Positions 44,625 to 52,548 are shown, counted from the stretch's first letter. The stretch is 64,000 nucleotides of DNA from Evansella sp. AB-P1 (GCF_029688925.1 NZ_JARUKY010000022.1:1-64000), one strand, 5' to 3'. Program-made: numbers and translations. Notes: generated from the letters alone by a model not told the origin.

Positions 44625-45925
44625 AGCTGTTTTAATTCCATTACATCGTTATCAGAAATTTCGTCATTGCTATATTTTGCTTTTTCATATGCTTTTTCTA
44701 ATCTATTCAGCTTATTTTCTTCCAATGGATATTTTTCCTTACCTTTTATATTCCTTAACGTTTCTTTCGGGGTCTCACTTCGCTTAAAGGGATACCCTTG
44801 TTTAATTTGTTCTAAAATGACATGACGATAAATGTAACGTGCTCTTTCTCGATTATTTTTTAAACTAGTCCAGCTTGGTTCCCTTTTGAAAATGTCTGAA
44901 AGAAAATCCTTTGCTCTATCTTGATATTTTTTTCTCCAATCCTTCCAATTCAACACACTTTCCTTTTCATCAAAATAATGACTAGCATCTTGTTCAGCAC
45001 CTGCTTTATTAAGAAGTTGTTTCAACCATTTCATTACCCAAGAGAATACACCCTTTAGTACTCTCATGAATTTTTTTATAATATATACAATCATTAAAAT
45101 CACGACAACACTTATGCAAATTAATAAAATAATAAGGAGTGTATTGGACATATTACCTGGTTCACCTGTAGGTGGGGCCATACCAAATTCTCTTTCTTCC
45201 AAAATCTCTTCACCATTAAGAAACGTAAACAACCATGTAACAAATCTAGAAATCGATAAAAATATGAAACCAATTGTATTTAAAAAACCATCTTGTATCA
45301 TTCTATAATTCGCTAAAATTACGACAAATACAAGTGTCAATATAATAAAAAATCTATTTTGTAGTATCACACTACGACTTAGTAAGGATGATTTCTTCTT
45401 TGATAAAGTTACAACCTGTAGCTGTCTTGAATTCTGTATAAACAAAGTAATTACTAGAGTAAGCATTCCTGCCCAAATAATTAGATTCGTATACGCTTGT
45501 AAGTGATCTATGTTCGGAAAAAGGAAGGCGAGAATAAAATAGATCGATAAACTAAGCCATGAAAAAACGGTATGATATACTGAAGCCCACTCTTTCTTTC
45601 CATAGCTTATCCCTCTCATCATCATAAACATACTAAAGAACATCATAAACAATCGTGAAAATATCTCTTCCATGATGAAATAACCCACGGATACACTTAC
45701 TACAGCTGAGATAAGTATAAAAAACATCATCCGTTCTAATCTTAACAAAGCCCCACAAATCACACCCACAAGAAATATAACAGGAAGAATAATAAACCAT
45801 ATTAGTATTAAATCTGTTGGAATAAAGTAGATACCTATTATTACTAGTAAAGGAAATAAGCTTAAATATTCTACAAATCCAGTTGCCCATTTCACCAAAA
45901 TTTCTTTCAAAGGATTATTGGACAT
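44603..45925 (-). CDS. Membrane protein with DUF4129 tail, third gene of the MoxR cluster
   Basis: A protein of about 440 residues: six to seven hydrophobic segments (about residues 15-215), another near 265, then a charged cytoplasmic tail with the DUF4129 signature NRERARYIYRHVILEQIKQGYPFKRSETP, given here in part, near residue 365. It occupies the place of the TgpA/YebA transglutaminase gene in MoxR-DUF58-TgpA operons, but the transglutaminase domain is absent and the protein is about 300 residues shorter. ATG 45925 has AGGGTG 6 bases upstream; GTG 45934 is possible. It overlaps the end of the DUF58 gene. Confidence 0.8.
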   Translation of the reverse strand: MSNNPLKEILVKWATGFVEYLSLFPLLVIIGIYFIPTDLILIWFIILPVIFLVGVICGALLRLERMMFFILISAVVSVSVGYFIMEEIFSRLFMMFFSMFMMMRGISYGKKEWASVYHTVFSWLSLSIYFILAFLFPNIDHLQAYTNLIIWAGMLTLVITLFIQNSRQLQVVTLSKKKSSLLSRSVILQNRFFIILTLVFVVILANYRMIQDGFLNTIGFIFLSISRFVTWLFTFLNGEEILEEREFGMAPPTGEPGNMSNTLLIILLICISVVVILMIVYIIKKFMRVLKGVFSWVMKWLKQLLNKAGAEQDASHYFDEKESVLNWKDWRKKYQDRAKDFLSDIFKREPSWTSLKNNRERARYIYRHVILEQIKQGYPFKRSETPKETLRNIKGKEKYPLEENKLNRLEKAYEKAKYSNDEISDNDVMELKQLIKKRND

Positions 45926-47048
45926 TCTTTTCACCCTGCTCTATTCCGACATCTATGTTTTTGCTGTCTTGCAACCAAAGAATCTCAACTGCATTCCCTT
46001 CCTTTTCAAGCTCCCAAATATGTTCTTCCATTTTTCTTGTCATCATAGACGTAATAAATAAAATATCAGTATCTCTTCTTTTACTTGTTACATCCTCTTC
46101 CAAGAAGCGATTGAAGCTCTTGCTCCTATCCATCTTTAATTTTGACATCGTTTGAAAAAGGTAATGCAAGTGATCTGAGCCGTAGTTCGGTTCAACACGG
46201 ACCGATTTCTTTATCCGTTCAACTTTGGCACCAGGTTCAATAATGTATGAATTACAACCAAAGCCTGTTGAAATTCCTTGTTCAATGGCATTCTGAGCAA
46301 TAGAAGCAGCATATGAAATACCAGTCTCAATGAGCCCCTCATTTTGAATAGGCATCCAGATATCCTCTGTAAGATCAAAATTAAGATAAATCATTAAGTG
46401 GTGATCTGCAGTATAGTCGTTCTTACTTACCTGCAAAGTATTTGTTCTTGCTGTAGCCTTCCAGTTAATTGTTTTCATCGGATCTCCATAGGAATACTCC
46501 CTAACACCTGCAATAATAAAGGGGTCTTCCATAATCCATCTTCGAACCGTAATATCCCCTTGCCAACTTCTTGACGGAAGTGGTATTTCATCAAGAGAAA
46601 GTAACTTTGGATATACAAATACTTCCGCTGATATATTAATTGTTTCTTTTTTATTTACCAAACCAAAAGGATCACCACTTGTCATTGAAACATGCTTTTG
46701 CCAATAGTGTCCTCTTTTTTCCCCTTTTAAATAATAATGTCGTTTAATTTTTTGGAAAGGAAGTAAGCTAAATAAGCTTCGGTGAAACTGATCATGTGCA
46801 ATATCTAAGGTCGATTTGGTTTGAAATTGAAGGTGTTCACTAAATTTTGATTCTAATCGTAACCATGGAACCGGTAACAGCTTCCGATTAACGATTTCTT
46901 CAATCATTTTTAGCTCTTCCCCTTCAAATATTGCGTCCTTATTAAAGTAGCGGTTGTAATAAATATGCTTTAGAGCTCTTTTTTCATAAAGGACTCGTTG
47001 CAAGAAAATGATGACAACTGTTAAGAAGATTAACCATTGGAGAGTCAT
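45915..47048 (-). CDS. DUF58 domain protein
   Basis: A 377-residue protein with an N-terminal membrane anchor and a DUF58 (vWA-like) domain. The family hallmark is GVREYSYGDPMKTINWKATART near residue 178. DUF58 proteins work with MoxR AAA ATPases, probably in assembly or activation of other proteins. The ATG overlaps the moxR stop codon (ATGA), showing translational coupling, and its own 3' end overlaps the DUF4129 gene. YeaD-like in Bacillus subtilis terms. Confidence 0.9.
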   Translation of the reverse strand: MTLQWLIFLTVVIIFLQRVLYEKRALKHIYYNRYFNKDAIFEGEELKMIEEIVNRKLLPVPWLRLESKFSEHLQFQTKSTLDIAHDQFHRSLFSLLPFQKIKRHYYLKGEKRGHYWQKHVSMTSGDPFGLVNKKETINISAEVFVYPKLLSLDEIPLPSRSWQGDITVRRWIMEDPFIIAGVREYSYGDPMKTINWKATARTNTLQVSKNDYTADHHLMIYLNFDLTEDIWMPIQNEGLIETGISYAASIAQNAIEQGISTGFGCNSYIIEPGAKVERIKKSVRVEPNYGSDHLHYLFQTMSKLKMDRSKSFNRFLEEDVTSKRRDTDILFITSMMTRKMEEHIWELEKEGNAVEILWLQDSKNIDVGIEQGEKNVQ

Positions 47049-48022
47049 CGTTTCTGTAACTCCTTTTCCAATGTTTCTTCTGATGGAACAGTTACTTCCT
47101 CCAAAAGTCTATCTAATATAAGATTAGCCTCATTGGGATTCATCCTCATCGACTGACTTAATACCAATCGATGACTTAATACAGGTTTCACCATCCTCTT
47201 CACGTCATCTGGTATCACATAAGTCCTTCCCTTAATTGCAGCATATGCCTGTACTGACTTAAGAAGTGCTTGACTCCCCCTTGGACTAACCCCTAATTTC
47301 ACTTGTGAATTATTCCTTGTTGCTTCCACAATATCCATAATATATGCTAATATCTCATCACTAACATACACCTTTGAATAATGGTTTTGTGCTAATATTA
47401 CTTCCTCCTCTGAAACGATAGGTTGCAAATTTTCTATAGGATTATTTTCTTTAAATCGTTTTAAAATTTCTATTCCTTCTTCTGGTGAAGGATAACCTAG
47501 ATTAACTTTAAGTAAAAAGCGATCTAATTGTGCTTCTGGTAGAGGAAATGTTCCTTGATTTTCAACTGGATTTTGCGTTGCAATGACTAGAAAAGGGCGT
47601 TCTAATTTTCTGGTTACCCCTTCAATCGTTACTTGTCTCTCTTCCATACATTCTAAAAGAATAGATTGCGTTCGAGGTGTAGCGCGATTAATTTCGTCTG
47701 CAAGTACTAGATTTGAAAATATAGGTCCTGGTCTAAACTCAAACTCTCCTTTTTTCTGATTAAAGAAGTTTATTCCACTTACATCTGTCGGGAGTAAATC
47801 AGGGGTAAATTGTACACGCTTAAACGTTGAATCAATCGATTTCGCTAAAGATTTTGCAAGGAGTGTCTTTCCAGTACCAGGTACATCTTCAAGGAGGACG
47901 TGACCTGACGAAATCAAGGATACAAGTAGTAGATCCACTACGTCATCTTTTCCAATCATTACTTTTGAAATGTTTTCTTTAACTTTTTCTGAAACCTCTT
48001 TGATCTCGATTAAATTAACCAT
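47045..48022 (-). CDS. MoxR family AAA ATPase
   Basis: A 325-residue AAA+ ATPase. Walker A is DVPGTGKT (residues 46-53), Walker B LADEINRA near residue 107, and sensor 1 ATQNP near residue 151. It is probably a chaperone-like ATPase acting with the DUF58 and DUF4129 proteins encoded downstream. ATG 48022 has AAAGGAG 7 bases upstream; an ATG 16 codons earlier lies in the repeat-flanked leader. YeaC-like in Bacillus subtilis terms. First gene of the operon; its upstream region is entirely repeat sequence. Confidence 0.93.
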   Translation of the reverse strand: MVNLIEIKEVSEKVKENISKVMIGKDDVVDLLLVSLISSGHVLLEDVPGTGKTLLAKSLAKSIDSTFKRVQFTPDLLPTDVSGINFFNQKKGEFEFRPGPIFSNLVLADEINRATPRTQSILLECMEERQVTIEGVTRKLERPFLVIATQNPVENQGTFPLPEAQLDRFLLKVNLGYPSPEEGIEILKRFKENNPIENLQPIVSEEEVILAQNHYSKVYVSDEILAYIMDIVEATRNNSQVKLGVSPRGSQALLKSVQAYAAIKGRTYVIPDDVKRMVKPVLSHRLVLSQSMRMNPNEANLILDRLLEEVTVPSEETLEKELQKR

Positions 48023-48107
48023 GCAATTCTCCTTTAACTGTATGATTTGTCCTCTTTTCTCGTATAACACTGTATTCTACATAAATGGTAAATATCCTTT
48101 TATCACA

Positions 48108-48392
48108 AAGTCTCACCCTGAAAATAAGCGTTAGTTCAGGAGTGGAATGCGGCGACTCTAGCGGAGAAAGCAACAGGCGAAGACTCGACCCTTCGCCACG
48201 TAAGTGGGAAGGGGGGAGGCTGAGGCGTTGCCCGCACAGCCAGGATGGCAGGATTATGCCGTTGCCCACAGGACGTGGGCTTCCCTTAGGTATAATTGTT
48301 CCGCATAGAACGGATGAACTTCCTGATGAGTATTTTCATCCTCCATGGTGAAAGTTTTGCTTACATCGGAGGTCTACCCTGAAAATAAGAAA
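48108..48392 (-). repeat. Dispersed repeat family B with internal family A stem (copies B5, A6)
   Basis: Inverted relative to the other copies. Reading the plus strand: CACCCTGAAAATAAGC, GGAGTGGAATGCGGCGACTCTAGCGG split near 48140, a hairpin CCCTTC-G-CCAC (48189-48199) with GTGG-GAAGGG (48204-48213), GAGGCTGAGGCGTTGCCCGC, then the family A stem ATTATGCC (48253-48260)/GGTATAAT (48289-48296) around GCCCAC/GTGGGC, ATTTTCATCCTCCATGG and GGTCTACCCTGAAAATAAG. ORFs read through it on both strands are artefacts of the repeat. Confidence 0.85.
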
Positions 48393-48547
48393 GAAGCGGC
48401 CATTGTTACCGTAAACGGCGGAAAAACAAAAATGCGGGATAAAAGAAGCCTCCTTTGTTACCGCAAATGGCAGAAAAGCAGAATTGCGGGATGATGAAGC
48501 CGATATTCTTCCCGCAAACGGTATGAGATTGGATTTGCGGAAGGTAG
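48393..48547 (+). repeat. Three imperfect tandem repeats of about 51 bp
   Basis: Units start with GAAGC at 48393, 48445 and 48496 (spacing 52 and 51). Shared blocks are TTGTTACCG, AAACGGC or AAATGGC, GAAAA.CA.AA and TGCGGGAT; the third unit has diverged. The array lies between two family B elements. No protein-coding signal is apparent. Confidence 0.75.
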
Positions 48548-48720
48548 TATACCTCCTTAGATAGAAAATTTTCATCCCCATGGTGCAAATTTACACTTGC
48601 ATAGGCGGTCTACCCTGAAAATAGAAGTTGATAAATATAGAAAATGAATTATTGTACCAAAAATAGTTCAGTAGTGAAGGGAGGCGACTCTAGCGGGAAA
48701 AGCAATAGATACGAACATAC
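48548..48720 (-). repeat. Dispersed repeat family B, copy B6 (partial, inverted)
   Basis: Shows ATTTTCATCCCCATGGTGCAAATT, TTGCATAGGCGGTCTACCCTGAAAATAG and the opposite end GTTCAGTAGTGAAGGGAGGCGACTCTAGCGGGAAAAGCAATAG (in part). The central hairpin region is missing. With B5 and the tandem array it accounts for nearly all of the 756-base spacer 48023-48778. Confidence 0.8.
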
Positions 48721-48737
48721 TTGACTTTAAACCATCA

Positions 48738-48766
48738 TAAAAAATGGTTCTCTATTAGGAGAACCT
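48738..48766 (-). terminator. Terminator of the GlnR-like gene
   Basis: GGTTCTC (48746-48752) and GAGAACC (48759-48765), followed on the minus strand by ATTTTTTA; 13 bases beyond the stop. Confidence 0.8.
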
Positions 48767-48778
48767 GACACAGAAAAA

Positions 48779-49117
48779 TTATTCTAATTTATCTTGTTGA
48801 TATAGAAGTTCCATTAATTCTTCATAAGTAAAGGAATGAACTACTTCATCCTTAATGAATACATTTTCTTTTTGTTCCTTAGAAGCAATAATTGCCTTAA
48901 TTCCAGCAATGTTTACTTTCTTATCAATTAAATATTTTATTTCCGTTAAACGTTCTATATCATTAAGGGAAAATGTTCTTTGATTTCCTTTATTCCTTAC
49001 AGGAGTGATTAAATTTTGCTCCTCATAGTAACGAATTTGTCTTCCTGATAAATTTGTTACATCTTCAACAAAGCGCATCGGAAATATTGCTAAATGATTT
49101 GGTATATGATTTAACAC
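48779..49117 (-). CDS. GlnR/TnrA-like MerR family regulator, short form
   Basis: A regulator of about 112 residues. The MerR winged helix is at about residues 10-75 with the GlnR/TnrA spelling LSGRQIRYYEEQNLITPVRNKGNQRTF (in part) and VNIAGIKAII. The order of residues is closer to GlnR than TnrA, but the protein stops at LYQQDKLE, lacking the C-terminal tail through which GlnR and TnrA sense feedback-inhibited glutamine synthetase. No glnA is adjacent. Start at GTG 49117 with GAGGTG upstream; the spacing is short. It lies 330 bases downstream of the exonuclease gene on the same strand. Confidence 0.85.
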   Translation of the reverse strand: MLNHIPNHLAIFPMRFVEDVTNLSGRQIRYYEEQNLITPVRNKGNQRTFSLNDIERLTEIKYLIDKKVNIAGIKAIIASKEQKENVFIKDEVVHSFTYEELMELLYQQDKLE

Positions 49118-49445
49118 GACACCTCCCCCCCTTTTCATTGAATCTAATTTTCTTTTTAATAGGCTGTGATAAAAGATGGTTTTGTTTAATAGAAATTTGA
49201 TTTTTTCCAGATGATGTCAGATTCCAGCGGGAAGAGCAATAGCTACGAGCATTTATATCACCCTTTATTTGCCAATTGTCTCAACGGATTTAGCTTCAGA
49301 GCAAAACTTGCAAAAGAAGAGACAGAGCAAACTGAAAGATAATTCTCCCCAAGGGTTGTCTGTGTGTTAGGTACACCCTTGCCTACTGGACATAAGCAGC
49401 TCTTAGGCGTATTTTTAGCACGTAGAAGCAAAAATTAAGAAATTG
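49118..49445. other. Spacer with a family B fragment
   Basis: About 330 bases without a gene. GATTCCAGCGGGAAGAGCAATAGCTACGAGC near 49210-49243 (quoted only in part elsewhere) is a recognisable piece of the family B right end. AAGGGTTG and ACACCCTT near 49354-49372 can pair. Otherwise nothing identifiable. Confidence 0.5.
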
Positions 49446-50174
49446 TTATCTACTGTTAGCTAAATATGTGTACACATCTTTTAAATTACTAAACCCTAAC
49501 TTTTGAATCGTTCCAATATTTTCTGCCCATAGCTTTGCAGTTCCAATAGCATCATGTAAGGCATGATGTCTCTGATTAATTGTAATACCAAAGTGATTAC
49601 AACAATCATCTAACGTTATTAAATTGCCACTTGGCTCGATAATCTTTGTTAAAAAGGTTGTATCAACAATCCGGTGTTCAAACTGTGTTCTTAAAACATT
49701 CCAGGTCATATGTTGCATAAAGTTTCTTTCATGCGTAGCGTGATGTGCTACAAGGGTGTTCCCTTGTATATATTTATAAAAGTCTATAAGTACCTTCTCA
49801 ATTGGGGGAGCCTTCTCTAATTGATCTTTTGTAATTCCAGTTAATTCTTCAATTTCTTTTGAAGGGGCATCTTGACTTAATATTAAGGAATAAAACACAT
49901 CGTCCTCCAAAACATGATCGCCATTTACTTTAACAGCTCCTATTGATAAAATTTTATCCCCTTTACTAGGATAAAAACCTGTAGTCTCTAAATCGAACAC
50001 GATGACATTCAGATCTGAAAAGGGTATCTCAAGGGAATCTTCTCTTTTTATTTCCCTTTGTAGTTGTCTGAGATACGCTACCTGTCGAGCATCTGTTTGA
50101 TTTAAGACAGTAGAGTATACATTTGGATTTAACTTTCCTGATAGCTGTTTTATAAATTGAATCATTGGATTCAT
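49446..50174 (-). CDS. DEDDh 3'-5' exonuclease (DnaQ/PolC-epsilon type)
   Basis: A 242-residue exonuclease with catalytic residues in VFDLETTGFYP (Exo I, near residue 52), VAHHATHERNF (Exo II, near residue 137) and HHALHDAIGT (Exo III, near residue 206). It follows the GlnD-like nucleotidyltransferase gene with a gap of 6 bases, so it is almost surely the third gene of the amt operon. Stand-alone DnaQ-like exonucleases beside DUF294 nucleotidyltransferases recur in bacteria, often with a transporter, but their joint role is not established. ATG with AAAGGGG 10 bases upstream. Confidence 0.9.
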   Translation of the reverse strand: MNPMIQFIKQLSGKLNPNVYSTVLNQTDARQVAYLRQLQREIKREDSLEIPFSDLNVIVFDLETTGFYPSKGDKILSIGAVKVNGDHVLEDDVFYSLILSQDAPSKEIEELTGITKDQLEKAPPIEKVLIDFYKYIQGNTLVAHHATHERNFMQHMTWNVLRTQFEHRIVDTTFLTKIIEPSGNLITLDDCCNHFGITINQRHHALHDAIGTAKLWAENIGTIQKLGFSNLKDVYTYLANSR

Positions 50175-50180
50175 ATATCT

Positions 50181-51140
50181 TTAACCCCTTTGTTGTATAA
50201 TCCCCTTTGTCTTTTGAAACAACTTGTAACCATTTTTCATCATTATTTTAATTTCTTTCTTTTCATTTGATGATAATGCTTCAATACTTATTAAATTTAC
50301 ATTATCATCTTCATTCAACCTTTTTTGAAAATGCAAACGCAATTCAAGAATTCTATGAAAAGTTTCTTCATATTCTTTCATATCCTTATAAAATGCTGTT
50401 AAATGATTAAATCGCGATAAAGTGGAAGGTAAATAAATTCTTTCTTTAAATGCAAGTAATCGGACTGAATTCACATATGGGAATAATATCTTTTCTTTTA
50501 TATGAATATGCCCTTTTCCTTTACTATTCGTTTCAGGGAGTAGCTGTCCAAAGAAACCTATACCTTTTTTTACATACCCCACATTATCTAACAATCGAAA
50601 TATTATGTTCTGTTCTTTGTCTAATCTTTTAAAAATGATATCTTTTAAAACTCTTAAAAAATCACTCTCTCCTACTAGCACTCTGGAATCAAATAAAATA
50701 GAAATGTTTCGAAGGGACTGCCAGCTATCTTCCGTTAACCACCCGCTTACCTGCCGTTCCCATTCATCAATAGATTTGCACCACAACGGATTAGAAGCCA
50801 TAACTTTCCCATCACACAAATCATAGTCGCAAATAGATAGCCCTTTTGATATTTCTTTTCCAAGCCTTATAAAATAGTTAGCATTCTCATTATTTGATTT
50901 CTCATATATGATTCCATGATCTTGATCACTCCAAAATGATTGTTCAAACCTACCTGCGCTTCCCATTAGAAAGAAAGCAAAGCGAGAAGGGGGCGACCCC
51001 AACTCACTTTTAACTTCTGCAACAGCTATTTCTACAATAGATTGCATTAACTCATCGTGTATTTCATTTAGTAATATGTGATCTTCTGTTATCACTTTAA
51101 TCCGATCTGACCGTAACTCTTTTATGTCCTCATACCTCAT
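50181..51140 (-). CDS. DUF294 GlnD-like nucleotidyltransferase
   Basis: A protein of about 319 residues with the DUF294 nucleotidyltransferase domain: GSAGRFEQSFWSDQDHG near residue 59 is the GlnD-like GSxGR...D.D catalytic pattern, followed by a helical DUF294_C region. No CBS or ACT domain is present. It lies directly after amt, 55 bases downstream. I place the start at ATG 51140, which matches the usual N-terminus (RYEDIKELR). That ATG overlaps the stop of a 7-codon minicistron with its own strong ribosome binding site. The target of nucleotidylation is unknown; a PII-like or transporter-linked role is inference. Confidence 0.82.
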   Translation of the reverse strand: MRYEDIKELRSDRIKVITEDHILLNEIHDELMQSIVEIAVAEVKSELGSPPSRFAFFLMGSAGRFEQSFWSDQDHGIIYEKSNNENANYFIRLGKEISKGLSICDYDLCDGKVMASNPLWCKSIDEWERQVSGWLTEDSWQSLRNISILFDSRVLVGESDFLRVLKDIIFKRLDKEQNIIFRLLDNVGYVKKGIGFFGQLLPETNSKGKGHIHIKEKILFPYVNSVRLLAFKERIYLPSTLSRFNHLTAFYKDMKEYEETFHRILELRLHFQKRLNEDDNVNLISIEALSSNEKKEIKIMMKNGYKLFQKTKGIIQQRG

Positions 51141-51160
51141 ACCTTGTGAAGAATATCCAT
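51137..51160 (-). CDS. Seven-codon leader minicistron (MDILHKV)
   Basis: ATG at 51160, preceded by AAAGGGGTG with 7 bases spacing, reads MDILHKV and stops at TGA, which overlaps the ATG of the nucleotidyltransferase gene as ATGA. The main ORF has no ribosome binding site of its own at that ATG, so translation is probably coupled through this minicistron. An indel that split one gene is the alternative. Confidence 0.5.
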   Translation of the reverse strand: MDILHKV

Positions 51161-51195
51161 CTTCTATCACCCCTTTGTTTATAGAGGTATATCTA

Positions 51196-52467
51196 TTATG
51201 CTCCCGGAGCTTTATTTTCCTCAGTAGGCATATTCTCTGGGTAACCGTAGCTTCCGTGCTCTGCCATATCAAGCCCAATTAGCTCTTCTTCCTCAGATAC
51301 TCGGATACCACCCATGATTGTTACCATTACCTTTAAGATAATAAATGATAATACGAAAGCGAATAAACCTGAAGATACAACCCCTATAGTTTGAACACCT
51401 AACTGTGTTAAACCACCACCGTAGAATAGGCCCGCTTCTCCACCGTTCATTGCTGCTAATTCAGGTGTTGCAAAGAAGCCGGTGGAAATGGTTCCCCAAA
51501 TACCTGCAATACCATGAACAGATAAAGCGAATATTGGGTCATCAATTTGCATTTTCTCAAAGAATTTCATGCTCGCATATACGATTAATCCACCAATCAC
51601 ACCGATTACTACTGCTGCCCAAGGTGCTACGAAAGCACAAGATGCTGTGATTGCAACTAAACCTGCTAAAGCACCATTTAAAGTTGTTGGTATGTCTGCT
51701 TTTCCAGAAAGCGCCCATACGATAAACATGGCTGCAATAGCACCTGCTGCTGCTGCTAATTGTGTGTTAAGTGCTACATAACCGAAGAAGGCACCATCTA
51801 CACCTAATGTACTACCTGCGTTAAATCCAAACCAACCTACCCAAAGGACTAGAACACCTAATGCTGTATATACTTGGTTATGTCCAGCTAAGTCGTTTGG
51901 TGAACCATCTTTGTTGAATTTCCCAATACGTGGTTTTAAAATTATCGTTGCTGCTAATGCTGCCATAGCACCAGTTAAATGAACAACGGTTGAACCTGCA
52001 AAGTCTTGTTTTCCAAGATCTGCTAACCATCCGTCTCCCCAAATCCAGTGAGCAACAACTGGATAGACGATTGCTGAGAACGCGATAGCGAAAACAACAT
52101 AAGCAGTAAGTTTCGCCCTTTCAGCAAAACCACCGAAGGCAATCGTTAAGGCAATGGCTGCGAATGCAAGTTGGAACATAAAGTCCGTAGAGCCTGCTAA
52201 CCCATCGACTTCAGAAGTAAAGTCACCAAAGAAGAAATCGGATAAGCCTATAAATGCGTTTCCTTCTCCATAAATAAATCCATACCCTACAGCCCAGAAC
52301 ACAATGGATGCTACCCCAACTGTAAAGATCGTTTTACCGGCAATGTGACCGGCGTTTTTCATTCTTGTGGATCCTGCTTCCAATAAAATAAATCCACCTT
52401 GCATCAGTAGTACTAAAGTAAAACAAACAATAATAAAGACGTTATTCATTAAGTAAATTGGATCCAT
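51196..52467 (-). CDS. amt: Ammonium transporter (Amt/MEP/Rh)
   Basis: A 423-residue ammonium channel with eleven predicted helices. Pore histidines are in VVHLTGAMAAL near residue 156 and SVHGIAGIWGT near residue 305; the FGGFAERAK and GWFGFNAGS motifs are intact. The C-terminal tail is acidic and ends EENKAPGA. ATG 52467 has GGGAGAGGTG 6 bases upstream; an ATG 18 codons earlier lies over the operator. Unlike the Bacillus subtilis pair, no glnK follows: the next genes encode a GlnD-like nucleotidyltransferase and an exonuclease. The promoter bears nitrogen and CodY-like boxes. Confidence 0.95.
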   Translation of the reverse strand: MDPIYLMNNVFIIVCFTLVLLMQGGFILLEAGSTRMKNAGHIAGKTIFTVGVASIVFWAVGYGFIYGEGNAFIGLSDFFFGDFTSEVDGLAGSTDFMFQLAFAAIALTIAFGGFAERAKLTAYVVFAIAFSAIVYPVVAHWIWGDGWLADLGKQDFAGSTVVHLTGAMAALAATIILKPRIGKFNKDGSPNDLAGHNQVYTALGVLVLWVGWFGFNAGSTLGVDGAFFGYVALNTQLAAAAGAIAAMFIVWALSGKADIPTTLNGALAGLVAITASCAFVAPWAAVVIGVIGGLIVYASMKFFEKMQIDDPIFALSVHGIAGIWGTISTGFFATPELAAMNGGEAGLFYGGGLTQLGVQTIGVVSSGLFAFVLSFIILKVMVTIMGGIRVSEEEELIGLDMAEHGSYGYPENMPTEENKAPGA

Positions 52468-52487
52468 CTTACACCTCTCCCTTTTTG

Positions 52488-52504
52488 TGTGAATGTTGTT
52501 AACA
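52488..52504 (-). promoter_or_regulatory. TnrA/GlnR box in the amt leader
   Basis: TGTGAATGTTGTTAACA matches TGTNA-N7-TNACA exactly. Its centre is about 29 bases upstream of the amt start and about 18 bases downstream of the predicted transcription start, a position that fits repression or roadblock better than TnrA activation. Confidence 0.75.
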
Positions 52505-52520
52505 TCCTTTGTTAAGTCCA

Positions 52521-52548
52521 ATTATACTTTTGAAATTTTCTGAAACAA
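52521..52548 (-). promoter_or_regulatory. amt promoter -10 with overlapping CodY-like box
   Basis: Read on the minus strand a perfect TATAAT (52521-52526) lies about 16 bases after TTGTTT, a weak -35. AATTTTCTGAAACAA at 52534-52548 (plus strand) matches 12 of 15 positions of the CodY consensus and lies in the spacer, where binding would block RNA polymerase. Confidence 0.6.

Noticed and set aside
45066-45308. Plus-strand ORFs antisense to the DUF4129 gene
   Set aside because: Typical shadows of a hydrophobic gene in a low-GC genome, with no ribosome binding site.
48015-48588. Several overlapping ORFs of 60-90 codons on both strands upstream of moxR
   Set aside because: They read through family A and B repeats and a tandem array; composition and overlap in several frames mark them as artefacts.
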